Of a stretch of 64,000 nucleotides of DNA, positions 52,670 through 61,850 are shown piece by piece. Under the pieces are notes generated by a model. That model ran no database searches and was not told where the DNA came from. It saw only the letters and a list, made by a program, of their open reading frames with translations. Numbering within the stretch: the first letter of the stretch is position 1; each line of letters starts with the position of its first letter. The translations under genes were made by a program, and so were the position numbers. The DNA is from Cucumibacter marinus DSM 18995 (lineage in GTDB: Bacteria > Pseudomonadota > Alphaproteobacteria > Rhizobiales > Devosiaceae), in contig NZ_AUCR01000009.1 of the NCBI RefSeq assembly GCF_000429865.1, positions 124,001 through 188,000 of the forward strand, given 5' to 3'.

Positions 52670-53767
52670 TCACCCCCGCAAGCGGGACTTGAGCGCCATG
52701 ATCCGGCCATAGCTCTCATCGATCCGCGCCGCGAAAGCCGGATCGCGCTCGGCCTCTGTCACCATGATGTCGAGGATCTCGTCGGCGAGCCCGAGATGCG
52801 GCGAAACCGTGTTGGAAAACAACAGGATATCGTTACCTGCATTGACTGCGTTGATGACCGTTTCCGACAGGCTGAAATGCTTGCGGATCGCTCCCATTTC
52901 GAGGTCGTCGGTGATCACAACGCCGTCATAGCGCAGCGGCTGGCGGAGGAAGAACTTGATCCCGATCGGTGAGAGGCTTGCCGGGGCCTGTCCGCCATCC
53001 TGGTTGAACCGGTCCATGAACAGATGGCTCGACATCACCATGTCGATATCCCCGCTCTGCGCCAGCGCCGCATAGGGCTGCATCTCGGCCTGCGACCAGC
53101 TCTGCGAAATATCGACAAAGCCTTCATGGGTATCGCCCGTACTGGAGCCGTGCCCGGGGAAATGCTTGAGAGCGGTCAACACGCCGGCAGCCCGGTGTCC
53201 CTCGACAAAGGCGCGCGCATAGGCCGAAACCTTGGCCGGATCGGCCGAGTAGGACCGGCCGTATTTGGCAATGATCGGGTTGGACGGATTGACGTTGACA
53301 TCAACCACCGGACCGAAATTGAGGTTGAATCCCAAGGCCCTGAGGGAGGATGCCAGCGATTTGTAGACATTCTCCGCCTGCCGCGGAGACCGGTTTTCCG
53401 CGATCCACTGCGCCGTCGGGATCTCTTCGAACCCCACCGCCTCTGTCAGCCGCTCGATATAGCCGCCCTCCTGGTCGAGGGCGATGAAGGGCGGCACCCG
53501 CCCGCCGGCTTCGAGGAACATCTGGTTCATCGATTTGACGGCATTGAGGGAAGCGACATTGTATTTGAGATACATCAGCCCGCCGATCTTGCCATCGCGG
53601 ATCAGCGCAGCCATGCCGCGGGGCCAGTCGTTCGCGGCGCTGTCGCCCTGAAAACCCAGAAGCAGCATCTGGCCGGCCTTGGCCCGGATGTCCTGTGCCT
53701 GTGCGGTCACGGACGCGGACAGCGCCGTTGAGATCACCAGCATCGCAATCAGAAGTCGCCTGATCAT
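52670..53767 (-). CDS. Secreted GH3 beta-N-acetylhexosaminidase-like enzyme
   Basis: The 365-residue precursor has a signal peptide (about 1-25, ending AQA). It has the GH3 signatures KHFPGHGSSTGDTHEG, with the Asp-His dyad of NagZ-type enzymes, and VVITDDLEMGAIRKHF, carrying the nucleophile. NagZ itself is cytoplasmic and removes GlcNAc from muropeptides; the signal peptide here suggests periplasmic or extracellular action on peptidoglycan fragments or chitooligosaccharides. No sugar-uptake genes are beside it. Confidence 0.88.
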   Translation of the reverse strand: MIRRLLIAMLVISTALSASVTAQAQDIRAKAGQMLLLGFQGDSAANDWPRGMAALIRDGKIGGLMYLKYNVASLNAVKSMNQMFLEAGGRVPPFIALDQEGGYIERLTEAVGFEEIPTAQWIAENRSPRQAENVYKSLASSLRALGFNLNFGPVVDVNVNPSNPIIAKYGRSYSADPAKVSAYARAFVEGHRAAGVLTALKHFPGHGSSTGDTHEGFVDISQSWSQAEMQPYAALAQSGDIDMVMSSHLFMDRFNQDGGQAPASLSPIGIKFFLRQPLRYDGVVITDDLEMGAIRKHFSLSETVINAVNAGNDILLFSNTVSPHLGLADEILDIMVTEAERDPAFAARIDESYGRIMALKSRLRG

Positions 53768-53854
53768 ATCCGAATATCCCGAGCCATTTGCGCCACCCTG
53801 CGCAATTGCTGTGGCGGCGAAATGGCAGACTAGAAGGAAAAAGTGGAGAAGCCC

Positions 53855-56629
53855 TTATCCCCGGCCGCCGACAGCGATCGGCAGTGGTCCGGCAAAGGCT
53901 TCGGCAATCTCCGCCGCGCTCTGCGGGCGCCCGAAATGATAGCCCTGCCCGATCTGGCAGCCGGCGAGCTTGAGGACCCAGGCCTGATCCGCCGTCTCGA
54001 TCCCCTCGGCCACGACGGCGAGATCGAGGGCGTCACACAGCGTCAGGATCGAACGCACGATGGCCATGGAGGAGATATCCTCGGGCAGGTCCTTGATGAA
54101 GGAGCGGTCGATCTTGACCGTATCGACCGGCAGCCGGGCCAGATAGCCGAGCGAGGAATACCCCATGCCGAAATCGTCAAGCGCAACCGCCACGCCACGG
54201 TCGCGGATTTGCGACAGGGTGGCAATGAAGCTCTCCGGCTTGCGGATAAACACGCTTTCCGTGATTTCGACTTCAAGCCGCTCCGGCGGCAGGCCGGACA
54301 GTTCGAGGGCCTGGTCGATTTCCGTGAGCACATCGCCATATTCGAACTGAAGCGCCGAAACATTGACGGCGACACGGCAGTTCGAGGGCCATGTCACTGC
54401 ATCCGTACACGCCTTGCGCATGGCCCATGAGCCCAGCATCATGATCAGCCCGCTGTCTTCGGCGAGCGGAATGAACTGGGCCGGAGACACATGGCCCAAC
54501 AGCGGATTGTGCCAGCGCATCAAGGCTTCGGCGCCAATATGTTGACCAGTCTGCAGATCGACCTGCGGCTGGTAGACGATCCGCATCTCGTCGCGCTCAA
54601 GGGCTTCGCGCAGCGCGACATCGAGCCGCTGGAACTGCTTCACCCGCGCATCGAATTCGGCATGGAAGAAACAGTGGCTGTTGCCCGGCTGCTCCTTGGC
54701 TTCGGCGAGCGCCATGTCGGCATGGGCGATCAGGGTCTCCGGATCGCTGCCCGACGCATTGGAATCCGTCAGCCCGACACTGATCCCGATCACCGCCCGG
54801 TGTTCGTTGATCACATAGGGCGCAGACAGGATTTCGATCAGAACCTTGATGAAGCCGACACGTTCTTCGAGCGTCAGCACGCGCGGCACGGCCAGCGCGA
54901 ACCGGTCCGCCCCGAGCCTGGAAACGCAGAAGCCGTCGAGACCCTCAAGCCGCCGCACTACCTGGCAGAGCACTTCATCCCCTACACCGTGTCCCAGGGA
55001 TTCGTTGATGTTCTTGAACCGGTCGAGATCGATCAAGACCAGCGTCACACCGACATCGTCGGTCCGCCAGTTCTCGAAGAAATGGCAGATATCGGTGGCC
55101 AGACGCGTCCGCGAAAGGGCCCCGGTCAATGCATCATGATCGGCCAGGAACCGCACTTCGGCCTGGTGCCGGGTCCGCTCCGTGATATCCCGGAAGGTCA
55201 GGCATGCCACGCGCTCAACGGTCGTCTCGTCAACGCCCGGCACTTCGGAAACCGATATCGTGAACTCGATGACAAACTCGCTGCCGCTCGAGGGCCCGGC
55301 CAACATGGCTTCGACCGGCTCGCGGTAGCTCTGTTGGGCCCCGGGATTGCGCATCACTTCCATCACCGCTTCGGCCAGCACCGGCGGCAGCGCGGCTACG
55401 ACGTTTTCGCCCGTCAAACGGCCATCGTTGTGCAGGAGGCGGGCGACCGGATCGCTGGCCGTGAGGATAACGCCCTCCTGATTGACGACCACCACCCCGT
55501 CGAAGTGATCCTTGATCACCCGGTCCAGAATGGCTTGTGTCGCGGCCTGCTCGCGTTCCTTGGTCCGCGCCAGAAGGCCGCGCAGATCGATCTCCCGGCT
55601 CATCACTGCAAGGATCAGGGCGATCGAGGCCGCATGGGCGCCGGCGGTCTCAGTCACGATCCCGGCACGGTCGAACAGCACCATGGCCGCGATTTCGAGA
55701 CCGAACGAACCCACAAATGAGAAACTCAAAACGGCCCAACCGCTGTAATCGCGTTTGAGGAACACAATGCCGAGGCACAGGGCCAGCCCGAGCAGGGCTG
55801 TAACGCCGGGACCGGTCTGCACGAGGTTCCGGTCAAGAAGCAGGGTTTCTGCAGCTGCGATTTGCAGGATGGGGCCGTAGGCAATGCCAAACCGCGGCAC
55901 GACGAGATTGTCGCGAAGTTCAGTTGCACCAGCGCCAATCACCACATTTTTTGAGCGCAAGCGGTCGGGATCGACCTGCCCGGTGAGCACGTCCGCGGCC
56001 GAGATGACTTCGACGGATTCTATATCGATCGAATAATCGATCAGGAATGACGAGAGATCCTCGGATTCCATGCCCGCGAGCACGCTGGGCAACGAACTTG
56101 TGGCTTCCCCGCCAATCATCACCGAGCGGGGAAATCGGCGGATCACGCCGTCATTGTCGGCAACCACATTTACGGCCGCTGACCACGCATGCTCGGCAAA
56201 TGCAGGAAGCGGGGCGTTAATCGCCTCGACCACGCGCCCATCGGCGAGTTCCACTGGCTGGCGGAAACTGGCCAGAGTTACGAACCCCCCTGCTCGCTCA
56301 AGCGCGGCGGCGAGAGCGGCATCGTCCTCCGGCGTCGAACGGGAGGAGAAATCGACATCGAACGCGATCTCGTCGACGCCGTAATCGAGCAGGACATCGA
56401 TCAGCTCGGCATGAACCCGGCGGGGCCAGGGCCACACACCGATGGTGTCAAGCGCCCGGGAATCGATCGACACCATGACGATGTCACCGGTGGGTGCGCG
56501 ATTGCCGAGAGAAAAGCGCAGGTCCTGAAGCGCATGGTCGGCGGATTGGAACAAACCGAAGGCCGCAGCAACAAACACTGCCGCCGAAATCACGGCAGCA
56601 GTGAGAATCTGTTTGATTGCTTTGGTCAC
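53855..56629 (-). CDS. CHASE2-PAS-GGDEF-EAL signalling protein with degenerate GGDEF
   Basis: The 924-residue membrane sensor has an N-terminal helix (about 7-27), a periplasmic CHASE2 domain (30-270), several helices (about 285-350), a PAS-like region (about 375-495), a GGDEF domain (500-660) and an EAL domain (670-915). The active-site loop reads GADRF (573-577) in place of GGDEF, so cyclase activity is unlikely. EAL (701-703), DDFGMGYSSLGYL, KIDRSFIKD and EGIET are intact, so c-di-GMP hydrolysis is likely, perhaps GTP-tuned by the GGDEF part. Confidence 0.92.
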   Translation of the reverse strand: MTKAIKQILTAAVISAAVFVAAAFGLFQSADHALQDLRFSLGNRAPTGDIVMVSIDSRALDTIGVWPWPRRVHAELIDVLLDYGVDEIAFDVDFSSRSTPEDDAALAAALERAGGFVTLASFRQPVELADGRVVEAINAPLPAFAEHAWSAAVNVVADNDGVIRRFPRSVMIGGEATSSLPSVLAGMESEDLSSFLIDYSIDIESVEVISAADVLTGQVDPDRLRSKNVVIGAGATELRDNLVVPRFGIAYGPILQIAAAETLLLDRNLVQTGPGVTALLGLALCLGIVFLKRDYSGWAVLSFSFVGSFGLEIAAMVLFDRAGIVTETAGAHAASIALILAVMSREIDLRGLLARTKEREQAATQAILDRVIKDHFDGVVVVNQEGVILTASDPVARLLHNDGRLTGENVVAALPPVLAEAVMEVMRNPGAQQSYREPVEAMLAGPSSGSEFVIEFTISVSEVPGVDETTVERVACLTFRDITERTRHQAEVRFLADHDALTGALSRTRLATDICHFFENWRTDDVGVTLVLIDLDRFKNINESLGHGVGDEVLCQVVRRLEGLDGFCVSRLGADRFALAVPRVLTLEERVGFIKVLIEILSAPYVINEHRAVIGISVGLTDSNASGSDPETLIAHADMALAEAKEQPGNSHCFFHAEFDARVKQFQRLDVALREALERDEMRIVYQPQVDLQTGQHIGAEALMRWHNPLLGHVSPAQFIPLAEDSGLIMMLGSWAMRKACTDAVTWPSNCRVAVNVSALQFEYGDVLTEIDQALELSGLPPERLEVEITESVFIRKPESFIATLSQIRDRGVAVALDDFGMGYSSLGYLARLPVDTVKIDRSFIKDLPEDISSMAIVRSILTLCDALDLAVVAEGIETADQAWVLKLAGCQIGQGYHFGRPQSAAEIAEAFAGPLPIAVGGRG

Positions 56630-56696
56630 GTTGCCCCCGAGACGCTAAGCCGGATGCGCCGGCCACTCTGGGCCCGCGCATCCGGGTAATTCTGGA

Positions 56697-57623
56697 CTAG
56701 AGCAGTCCGCCAACAGTGTTGGTCAGTTTCTTGACAAGGCCCCCGCCGTTGCCTTGTCCGCCACCATTTCCGTTGCCGCCGCCATTGCCGTTGCCGCCGC
56801 CGTTACCGCCGCCATTACCGTTGCTATTGCCATTACCGTTGCCATTGCCGTTCCCATTCCCATTGCTGTTTGAATTGCCGTTGCCATTGTTGCCGCTGTT
56901 TCCGTTGCCGTTGCCGGTCAAGGCATCAACGGTGTTCCCGACGGTCTTCTTGAGCTGGCCAGGTGCCGTTTCGAGGCCGTTGCCATTGCCCTGACTGCCC
57001 GGATCCACTGGTTTGCCGGTCGCCATGTCCACAACGGCAGGCAGGCTGCCCTCGCCATCAACCTCAAGCGACATGCCGGTGTCTTCGCTGGCGCCTGCCT
57101 GTTGGCCCGGACGGATATCGACACGGGCCCGACGCTTGGCGTCCTGCACCTGCACCACGCCGCGTTCGACCTTGACCATGGCCCCGTTTTCATCCGCATC
57201 GACGCTGAACCGGGTTCCCTTCACCACGGCAGCGAGTTGCCGCGTGATCACGGCAAAATGCCGAACATTGCGCTTTTCGACGTCAACATCGAGCGTGCCG
57301 AAATCCTGATACACATTGGTGAATTTTTCCCCGGGTGCCCGGTCGACGACCCGGATCTGGGTGTTTGCTCCCAGATTCATGACTTCCTTGCCGCGCCGTA
57401 ACTCCACGCGACCGCCCTTGCCGGTGCGCAGGATCACGCCATCCGGCAGTTCGTCGCCGCGCACAAGCTCCTGCCATTCACCGTCGGAAAGGAAATGGAC
57501 CGGTCCGCGCAACTTGTCGGCAACCCAGTCAGTTGCCCAGGCCGGAACCGCACTCAGACTGGTGATGGCTATAAGAGCCGCACCTATGATTTTCGCCGCG
57601 TTGTTCATTGTGACGCCCCACAT
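56697..57623 (-). CDS. FecR-domain secreted protein with Gly/Asn-rich tail
   Basis: The 308-residue precursor has a signal peptide (ending AWA, about 30). The FecR-like beta domain spans about 40-165 (LRTGKGGRVELRRGKEVMNLGANTQIRV...AAVVKGTRFSVDADENGAMVKVERGVVQV). A polar linker and then a 59-residue run of Gly/Asn/Ser (about 235-293) follow, ending LVKKLTNTVGGLL. The FecR domain is a periplasmic sensing or scaffolding fold; no sigma factor is adjacent. Two starts are possible, 57623 and 57608. It may be a secreted surface or matrix protein. Confidence 0.8.
   Translation of the reverse strand: MWGVTMNNAAKIIGAALIAITSLSAVPAWATDWVADKLRGPVHFLSDGEWQELVRGDELPDGVILRTGKGGRVELRRGKEVMNLGANTQIRVVDRAPGEKFTNVYQDFGTLDVDVEKRNVRHFAVITRQLAAVVKGTRFSVDADENGAMVKVERGVVQVQDAKRRARVDIRPGQQAGASEDTGMSLEVDGEGSLPAVVDMATGKPVDPGSQGNGNGLETAPGQLKKTVGNTVDALTGNGNGNSGNNGNGNSNSNGNGNGNGNGNGNSNGNGGGNGGGNGNGGGNGNGGGQGNGGGLVKKLTNTVGGLL
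56739..56915 (-). repeat. Low-complexity Gly/Asn codon repeat
   Basis: Fifty-nine codons are almost all Gly (GGC/GGT) and Asn (AAT/AAC) in NG, GNGN and GGGN units, with few Ser and one Gln. The short-period DNA is prone to slippage, so length is likely to vary between strains. Confidence 0.85.
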
Positions 57624-57726
57624 TTGTCGTCCCTAAGGACTTTTCCGGGGTTCACTATGAAACAGGCTGCCCAAGCAACACTTAACGCGCCGGGAAAGCT
57701 CCAAATGCGGTTTTCATTTCATGAAT

Positions 57727-57752
57727 CGAACGGTTAGATCTTGAACCGTTCG
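57727..57752. promoter_or_regulatory. 9-bp inverted repeat between acs and fecR-like gene
   Basis: CGAACGGTT (57727-57735) and AACCGTTCG (57744-57752) are perfect complements around AGATCTTG. It lies between the acs terminator and the FecR-like gene, about 105 bp from its start. It may be an operator for that gene or an additional hairpin. Confidence 0.4.
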
Positions 57753-57754
57753 GA

Positions 57755-57785
57755 CAAAAAAAAGGGCGGCCCGAAGGCCGCCCTT
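57755..57785 (-). terminator. Terminator after acs
   Basis: A 10-bp stem, AAGGGCGGCC/GGCCGCCCTT (57762-57771 and 57776-57785), has a CGAA loop. On the minus strand it is followed by a run of eight or more T, as expected for the acs transcript. Confidence 0.9.
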
Positions 57786-57807
57786 GATCCGTAAAACCAC
57801 TTATCAA

Positions 57808-59745
57808 TCAGCGGTTCTGGCGATTCTCGATCAGATCGTCGACAACGCCCGGGTCAGCCAGCGTCGAAGTATCGCCAAGAGAACCATAGTCGTTCTCGGC
57901 AACCTTTCGCAGAATTCGGCGCATGATCTTGCCCGAACGGGTCTTGGGCAGGCCGGGAGCGAACTGGATGAGGTCGGGCGTACAGATCGGTCCGATTTCC
58001 TTGCGCACCCAGCTCTTGAGCTCGGCCTTGAGGTCGTCGGAAGGCTCTTGCCCGGACATTAGCGTGACATAGCAATAGATACCCTGCCCCTTGATGTCGT
58101 GCGGATAACCGACTACGGCAGCTTCGGAGACCTTGTCATGCGAAACAAGCGCGCTTTCGACCTCGGCGGTGCCAAGGCGGTGGCCCGAGACGTTCAGCAC
58201 ATCGTCGACGCGGCCGGTGATCCAGTAATAGCCGTCGGAATCCCGGCGGCAGCCGTCACCGGTGAAATAGTAGCCCTTGTAGGTCTCGAAATAGGTCGAG
58301 ACAAAGCGGTCATGATCGCCATAGACCGTCCGCATCTGGCCCGGCCAGCTGTCGGCGATGCACAACACGCCTTCAACGCCATTGCCTTCCTGCACTTCGC
58401 CTTCGGCGGACAGGATTTCAGGCTTGATCCCGAAGAACGGCTTGGTGGCCGAGCCCGGCTTGGTGGCCGTCGCCCCGGGGAACGGGGTAATCATGAACCC
58501 GCCGGTTTCTGTCTGCCACCAGGTGTCGACGATGGCACAGCGTCCGCGGCCGACCTTTTCGTGATACCAGCGCCAGGCCTCGGGGTTGATGGGCTCGCCC
58601 ACCGTGCCCAGGATCCGCAGGCTCGACAGATCGGCGTTGTCGACGAAATGATCGCCGGCGCCCATCAGCGCACGGATCGCGGTCGGCGCGGTGTAGAAGA
58701 TGTCGACCTTGTGCTTGTCGCAGACCTTCCAGAAGCGCGAGGCATCCGGATAGTTCGGCACGCCCTCGAACATCAGCGTCGTCGCGCCGTTCGCGAGCGG
58801 GCCATAGACGATATAGGAATGCCCGGTCACCCAGCCCACATCGGCGGTGCACCAGTAAATATCGCCATCATGGTAGTCGAAAACCAGCTGATGGCTCAGC
58901 GAGGTGTAGACGAGATAGCCACCGGTCGTGTGCAGCACGCCCTTGGGCTTGCCGGTCGACCCCGAGGTGTAAAGGATGAACAGCGGATCTTCCGCATTCA
59001 TCGGCTCGGGCGGGCAGTCCGGCGAGGCCTTTGCGGTTTCCTCGTGATACCAGTGGTCGCGGCCATCAACGAAGCCGACATCGCCGCCGGTGCGCTTGAC
59101 CATCAGCACCTTGACGCCATCGACACCATCGAGCGCCTTGTCGACATTGGCCTTGAGCGGCACGGCCTTGCCACCGCGCACGCCCTCATCGGCGGTCACG
59201 ACGATCGTGGCGCCGCAATCCTGCACGCGGCTGCGCAGCGCGTCCGGCGAAAACCCGCCAAACACCACCGAGTGAACGGCCCCGATGCGGGCGGAGGCCA
59301 GCATGGCATAAGCGGCTTCCGGGATCATCGGCATGTAGATGCAGACCCGGTCGCCCTTCTTGACGCCCATTGCCTTGTAGGCATTGGCCAGCCGGCTCAC
59401 ATGCTCATGCAATTCGCGATAGGTGATGTGCTTGTCTTCATCCGGGTTGTCCCCTTCCCAGATGATCGCGGTCTGGTCGCCCCGGGTCTCGAGATGCCGG
59501 TCGATGCAGTTGGCGGAAACGTTGAGAACCCCGTCCTCATACCACTTGATGGAGACATCGGGGTATTCGAAGGTGGTGTTCTTGACCTTGGTATAGGGCT
59601 CGATCCAGTCGAGCCGTTTGCCCTGCTCGCCCCAGAATGCATCCGGATCAGCGATCGATAGCGCGTACATATCTTCGTACTTCGCAGCATCGATCTGGGC
59701 GCGCGCCGCGATCTCCGCAGGCGGCTCGAAAATATCGCTACTCAT
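57808..59745 (-). CDS. acs: Acetyl-CoA synthetase
   Basis: The 645-residue AMP-forming enzyme makes acetyl-CoA from acetate. It has the AMP-binding motif [16 protein letters not shown], the acetate-pocket [10 protein letters not shown], the [23 protein letters not shown] loop and the C-terminal catalytic Lys in [14 protein letters not shown] (an acetylation site in Acs). Length is that of the family. It is preceded by about 140 bp of non-coding DNA and followed by a strong terminator, so it is a single-gene unit; no pat or cobB gene lies adjacent. Confidence 0.97.
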   Translation of the reverse strand: MSSDIFEPPAEIAARAQIDAAKYEDMYALSIADPDAFWGEQGKRLDWIEPYTKVKNTTFEYPDVSIKWYEDGVLNVSANCIDRHLETRGDQTAIIWEGDNPDEDKHITYRELHEHVSRLANAYKAMGVKKGDRVCIYMPMIPEAAYAMLASARIGAVHSVVFGGFSPDALRSRVQDCGATIVVTADEGVRGGKAVPLKANVDKALDGVDGVKVLMVKRTGGDVGFVDGRDHWYHEETAKASPDCPPEPMNAEDPLFILYTSGSTGKPKGVLHTTGGYLVYTSLSHQLVFDYHDGDIYWCTADVGWVTGHSYIVYGPLANGATTLMFEGVPNYPDASRFWKVCDKHKVDIFYTAPTAIRALMGAGDHFVDNADLSSLRILGTVGEPINPEAWRWYHEKVGRGRCAIVDTWWQTETGGFMITPFPGATATKPGSATKPFFGIKPEILSAEGEVQEGNGVEGVLCIADSWPGQMRTVYGDHDRFVSTYFETYKGYYFTGDGCRRDSDGYYWITGRVDDVLNVSGHRLGTAEVESALVSHDKVSEAAVVGYPHDIKGQGIYCYVTLMSGQEPSDDLKAELKSWVRKEIGPICTPDLIQFAPGLPKTRSGKIMRRILRKVAENDYGSLGDTSTLADPGVVDDLIENRQNR

Positions 59746-59892
59746 GGGTTACCCTCCTCAAGGTGCCTCTTTGACGCGCTTTATAGCCACACCATCCCCT
59801 TTGTTTCAAACACATAACCGACGCACGTTGTCGCAAGGAAAACGCAAACAATTCCCGCTAGCCTCGGGGCGTGGGCGCAAAAGGTGATGATA

Positions 59893-60474
59893 ATGGACGA
59901 TAACGCGCGACCGAATTTTTCCGTCAGAGCGTCGACGGCAGGTGACCTCGACTGGGCATATGAACGCCTTGTCGAGGCGATCGATACTTCACCCTATTAC
60001 AACGACAGTTTCAAGGCCTGGGAGAAGGCCAGGCTCAACCGGAAATTCGTTGATGACCTGTTCGCCCACGACCCGTGGCACATCTTTATCGGCGAAGCTG
60101 ACGGCGAACGGGCTTCGGTGCAGTTTTCCGGCCCCGATTGCGGGGTGTTGTTCCTTTATTGGTCCTACGTGTCCTTCCCCTACAGAAACTCGGGGATTGC
60201 CCAGTTTTCCCTGAGGCGCTGGGCGGAGCATTTCGACCGTGGCGACTTCCACAAGGCCGTCACGTTCACCAGGCCGGACAACCGGGCCGCCAATATCCTG
60301 ATGAAGAGGTTCGGTTGGCAGCTCGTGGCCGAACTTCAGCAGCATATCTTTGGCGAGAACTATTTGATGTTCGACCTGCCCTTCGAGAAGGTGAACCCGG
60401 GCTATGTGACGCTCGAGCAGCCGGGCCGGCTTGGCCGCGTGGCCCGCCGCATCAAGGCATTGACCGCCAGGTAG
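59893..60474 (+). CDS. GNAT-type acetyltransferase-like protein
   Basis: The 193-residue protein has an acyl-CoA N-acyltransferase-like arrangement: a segment VSFPYRNSGIAQFSLRRWAEHF (in place of the usual Q/RxxGxG/A) and RPDNRAANILMKRFGWQLVAELQQHIFGENYLMFDLPF. It probably transfers an acyl group to an unknown amine. The ATG at 59893 has AAGG upstream; earlier in-frame starts at 59884 and 59887 lie on the ribosome site. Divergent from acs and convergent with the flippase gene. Confidence 0.7.
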   Translation: MDDNARPNFSVRASTAGDLDWAYERLVEAIDTSPYYNDSFKAWEKARLNRKFVDDLFAHDPWHIFIGEADGERASVQFSGPDCGVLFLYWSYVSFPYRNSGIAQFSLRRWAEHFDRGDFHKAVTFTRPDNRAANILMKRFGWQLVAELQQHIFGENYLMFDLPFEKVNPGYVTLEQPGRLGRVARRIKALTAR

Positions 60475-60486
60475 AACTTGGCGCGA

Positions 60487-61842
60487 TCAGCGGATGTCGG
60501 GGATTTGCCCTTCGGCATCGAGAGCCGGGCGCCCCGCCTCGAGCTTCAATCCGGCAAACACCGAAACATCGGCGCCGGTCACCGCCCGGCACATCCCCCA
60601 CCAGCCTGCAGACAGCGCCATCAGGGCGGCCAATGCCGCCAGCGCCGCACCATTGAGGCCAAAGGCCGGGATCAGCACGAAATTGGCCACGACCAACGTG
60701 ATCAGCCCGCCCAGCACCACCGGCAGCGCCGCATAGGGCCGGTCACGCAAGCTCAGGACGAGCGTTGCCGGGCCAAAGGCCGACCGGATGACCAGCCCGC
60801 CCATCAGCACCAGCAAGGCGGGATAGCCTTGCTCGAAGGCAGGGCCGAACAGGGACAGGGCGAGCGGCCCAAGAATGGCCGCTGCGATCAGGGCCAAAAC
60901 CGATACCGCCAGCGCGATCAGGTTGGACTGCACCACCCGGTGGGTGAATGCGGCCTTGTCTTCTCCCGCATTGGAGGCGAACAGGTCCGGCAGGAACACC
61001 GAATAGACCGCACCGATACCGAAACTGGCCAGGACGAAGAACCGGACACAGACCCCGAAGACCGCAAGCTCTTCATGGGTCATCAGGTTCGAGATCAGAA
61101 TGAGGTCGAAATCGAACAGGAAATCGGTCGCGGCCGCGATGATCACCCAGGGCGCTGCAAACCGCCACCAGCGGGCATAGGCGGTGCCCAGCCCCTCTCC
61201 CGATCCGCGCGGCACACGATTGACGGCGCGATAGGTGATCACGCCGTGCCCGACAGCATTCAGCGCGAGAACCAATGTCAGGCCGAGCGCCAGATGAACG
61301 AAGGGCAGCGTTGCCCCGCCTTCCCACACAGCAAGGGCCCCGACAATCGCAATCATCGCCAGCGGACGCACAACGACGTCCGGCGCGAATGCCACCAGGG
61401 GCCGCCTGAGCCCCACAAGCATGCCGCCGCAGATAAACACCACCGATTGTGCCACGGCACCGGCAAGCCAGGCGCCGCCGACCGGAGACAAGGTCTCGAC
61501 CCATTCTGTCTGCGGCAGCGGAAGAAACATGAACGCGGCGAGCAGGAGGCTCGACAACACCACGACATGCAGAACCGCCGTGCCGACAAAGCCGCGCAGC
61601 AGGTCGCCTCTGCCATTGGTGGCATATTCGGCGGCAAAATAGCTGGCGATGACCTGAAAACCGAGCGGCAACACCATCGCGGTGAGATTGATCGCGGCCA
61701 CCAGCAGCAGGTACTGGCCGAGCGTTTCCGCTCCCCACAGATTGGCGATAAGCATCTGCACGCCGAACAGCAGCCCGGCGCCGAACAAACGGCTGCCGAA
61801 GATCGCTGTGCTCTTGGAGATGACGTGGCTGATGCGCGCCAT
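60487..61842 (-). CDS. Wzx-type polysaccharide/lipid flippase
   Basis: The 451-residue membrane protein has about 12-14 helices of the MOP (multidrug/oligosaccharidyl-lipid/polysaccharide) superfamily: SRLFGAGLLFGVQMLIANLWGAETLGQYLLLVAAINLTAMVLPLGFQVIASYFAAEYAT near the N-terminus. It should flip a lipid-linked glycan or precursor across the inner membrane. The ATG at 61842 follows the upstream FemAB-like stop by 8 bases and gives the usual start. The two probably work on the same glycan or envelope precursor. Confidence 0.87.
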   Translation of the reverse strand: MARISHVISKSTAIFGSRLFGAGLLFGVQMLIANLWGAETLGQYLLLVAAINLTAMVLPLGFQVIASYFAAEYATNGRGDLLRGFVGTAVLHVVVLSSLLLAAFMFLPLPQTEWVETLSPVGGAWLAGAVAQSVVFICGGMLVGLRRPLVAFAPDVVVRPLAMIAIVGALAVWEGGATLPFVHLALGLTLVLALNAVGHGVITYRAVNRVPRGSGEGLGTAYARWWRFAAPWVIIAAATDFLFDFDLILISNLMTHEELAVFGVCVRFFVLASFGIGAVYSVFLPDLFASNAGEDKAAFTHRVVQSNLIALAVSVLALIAAAILGPLALSLFGPAFEQGYPALLVLMGGLVIRSAFGPATLVLSLRDRPYAALPVVLGGLITLVVANFVLIPAFGLNGAALAALAALMALSAGWWGMCRAVTGADVSVFAGLKLEAGRPALDAEGQIPDIR

Positions 61843-61850
61843 GCTGCGGC

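Noticed and set aside
58099-59661. A 520-codon frame antisense to acs
   Set aside because: The sense frame is a complete acetyl-CoA synthetase; the antisense frame lacks known motifs.
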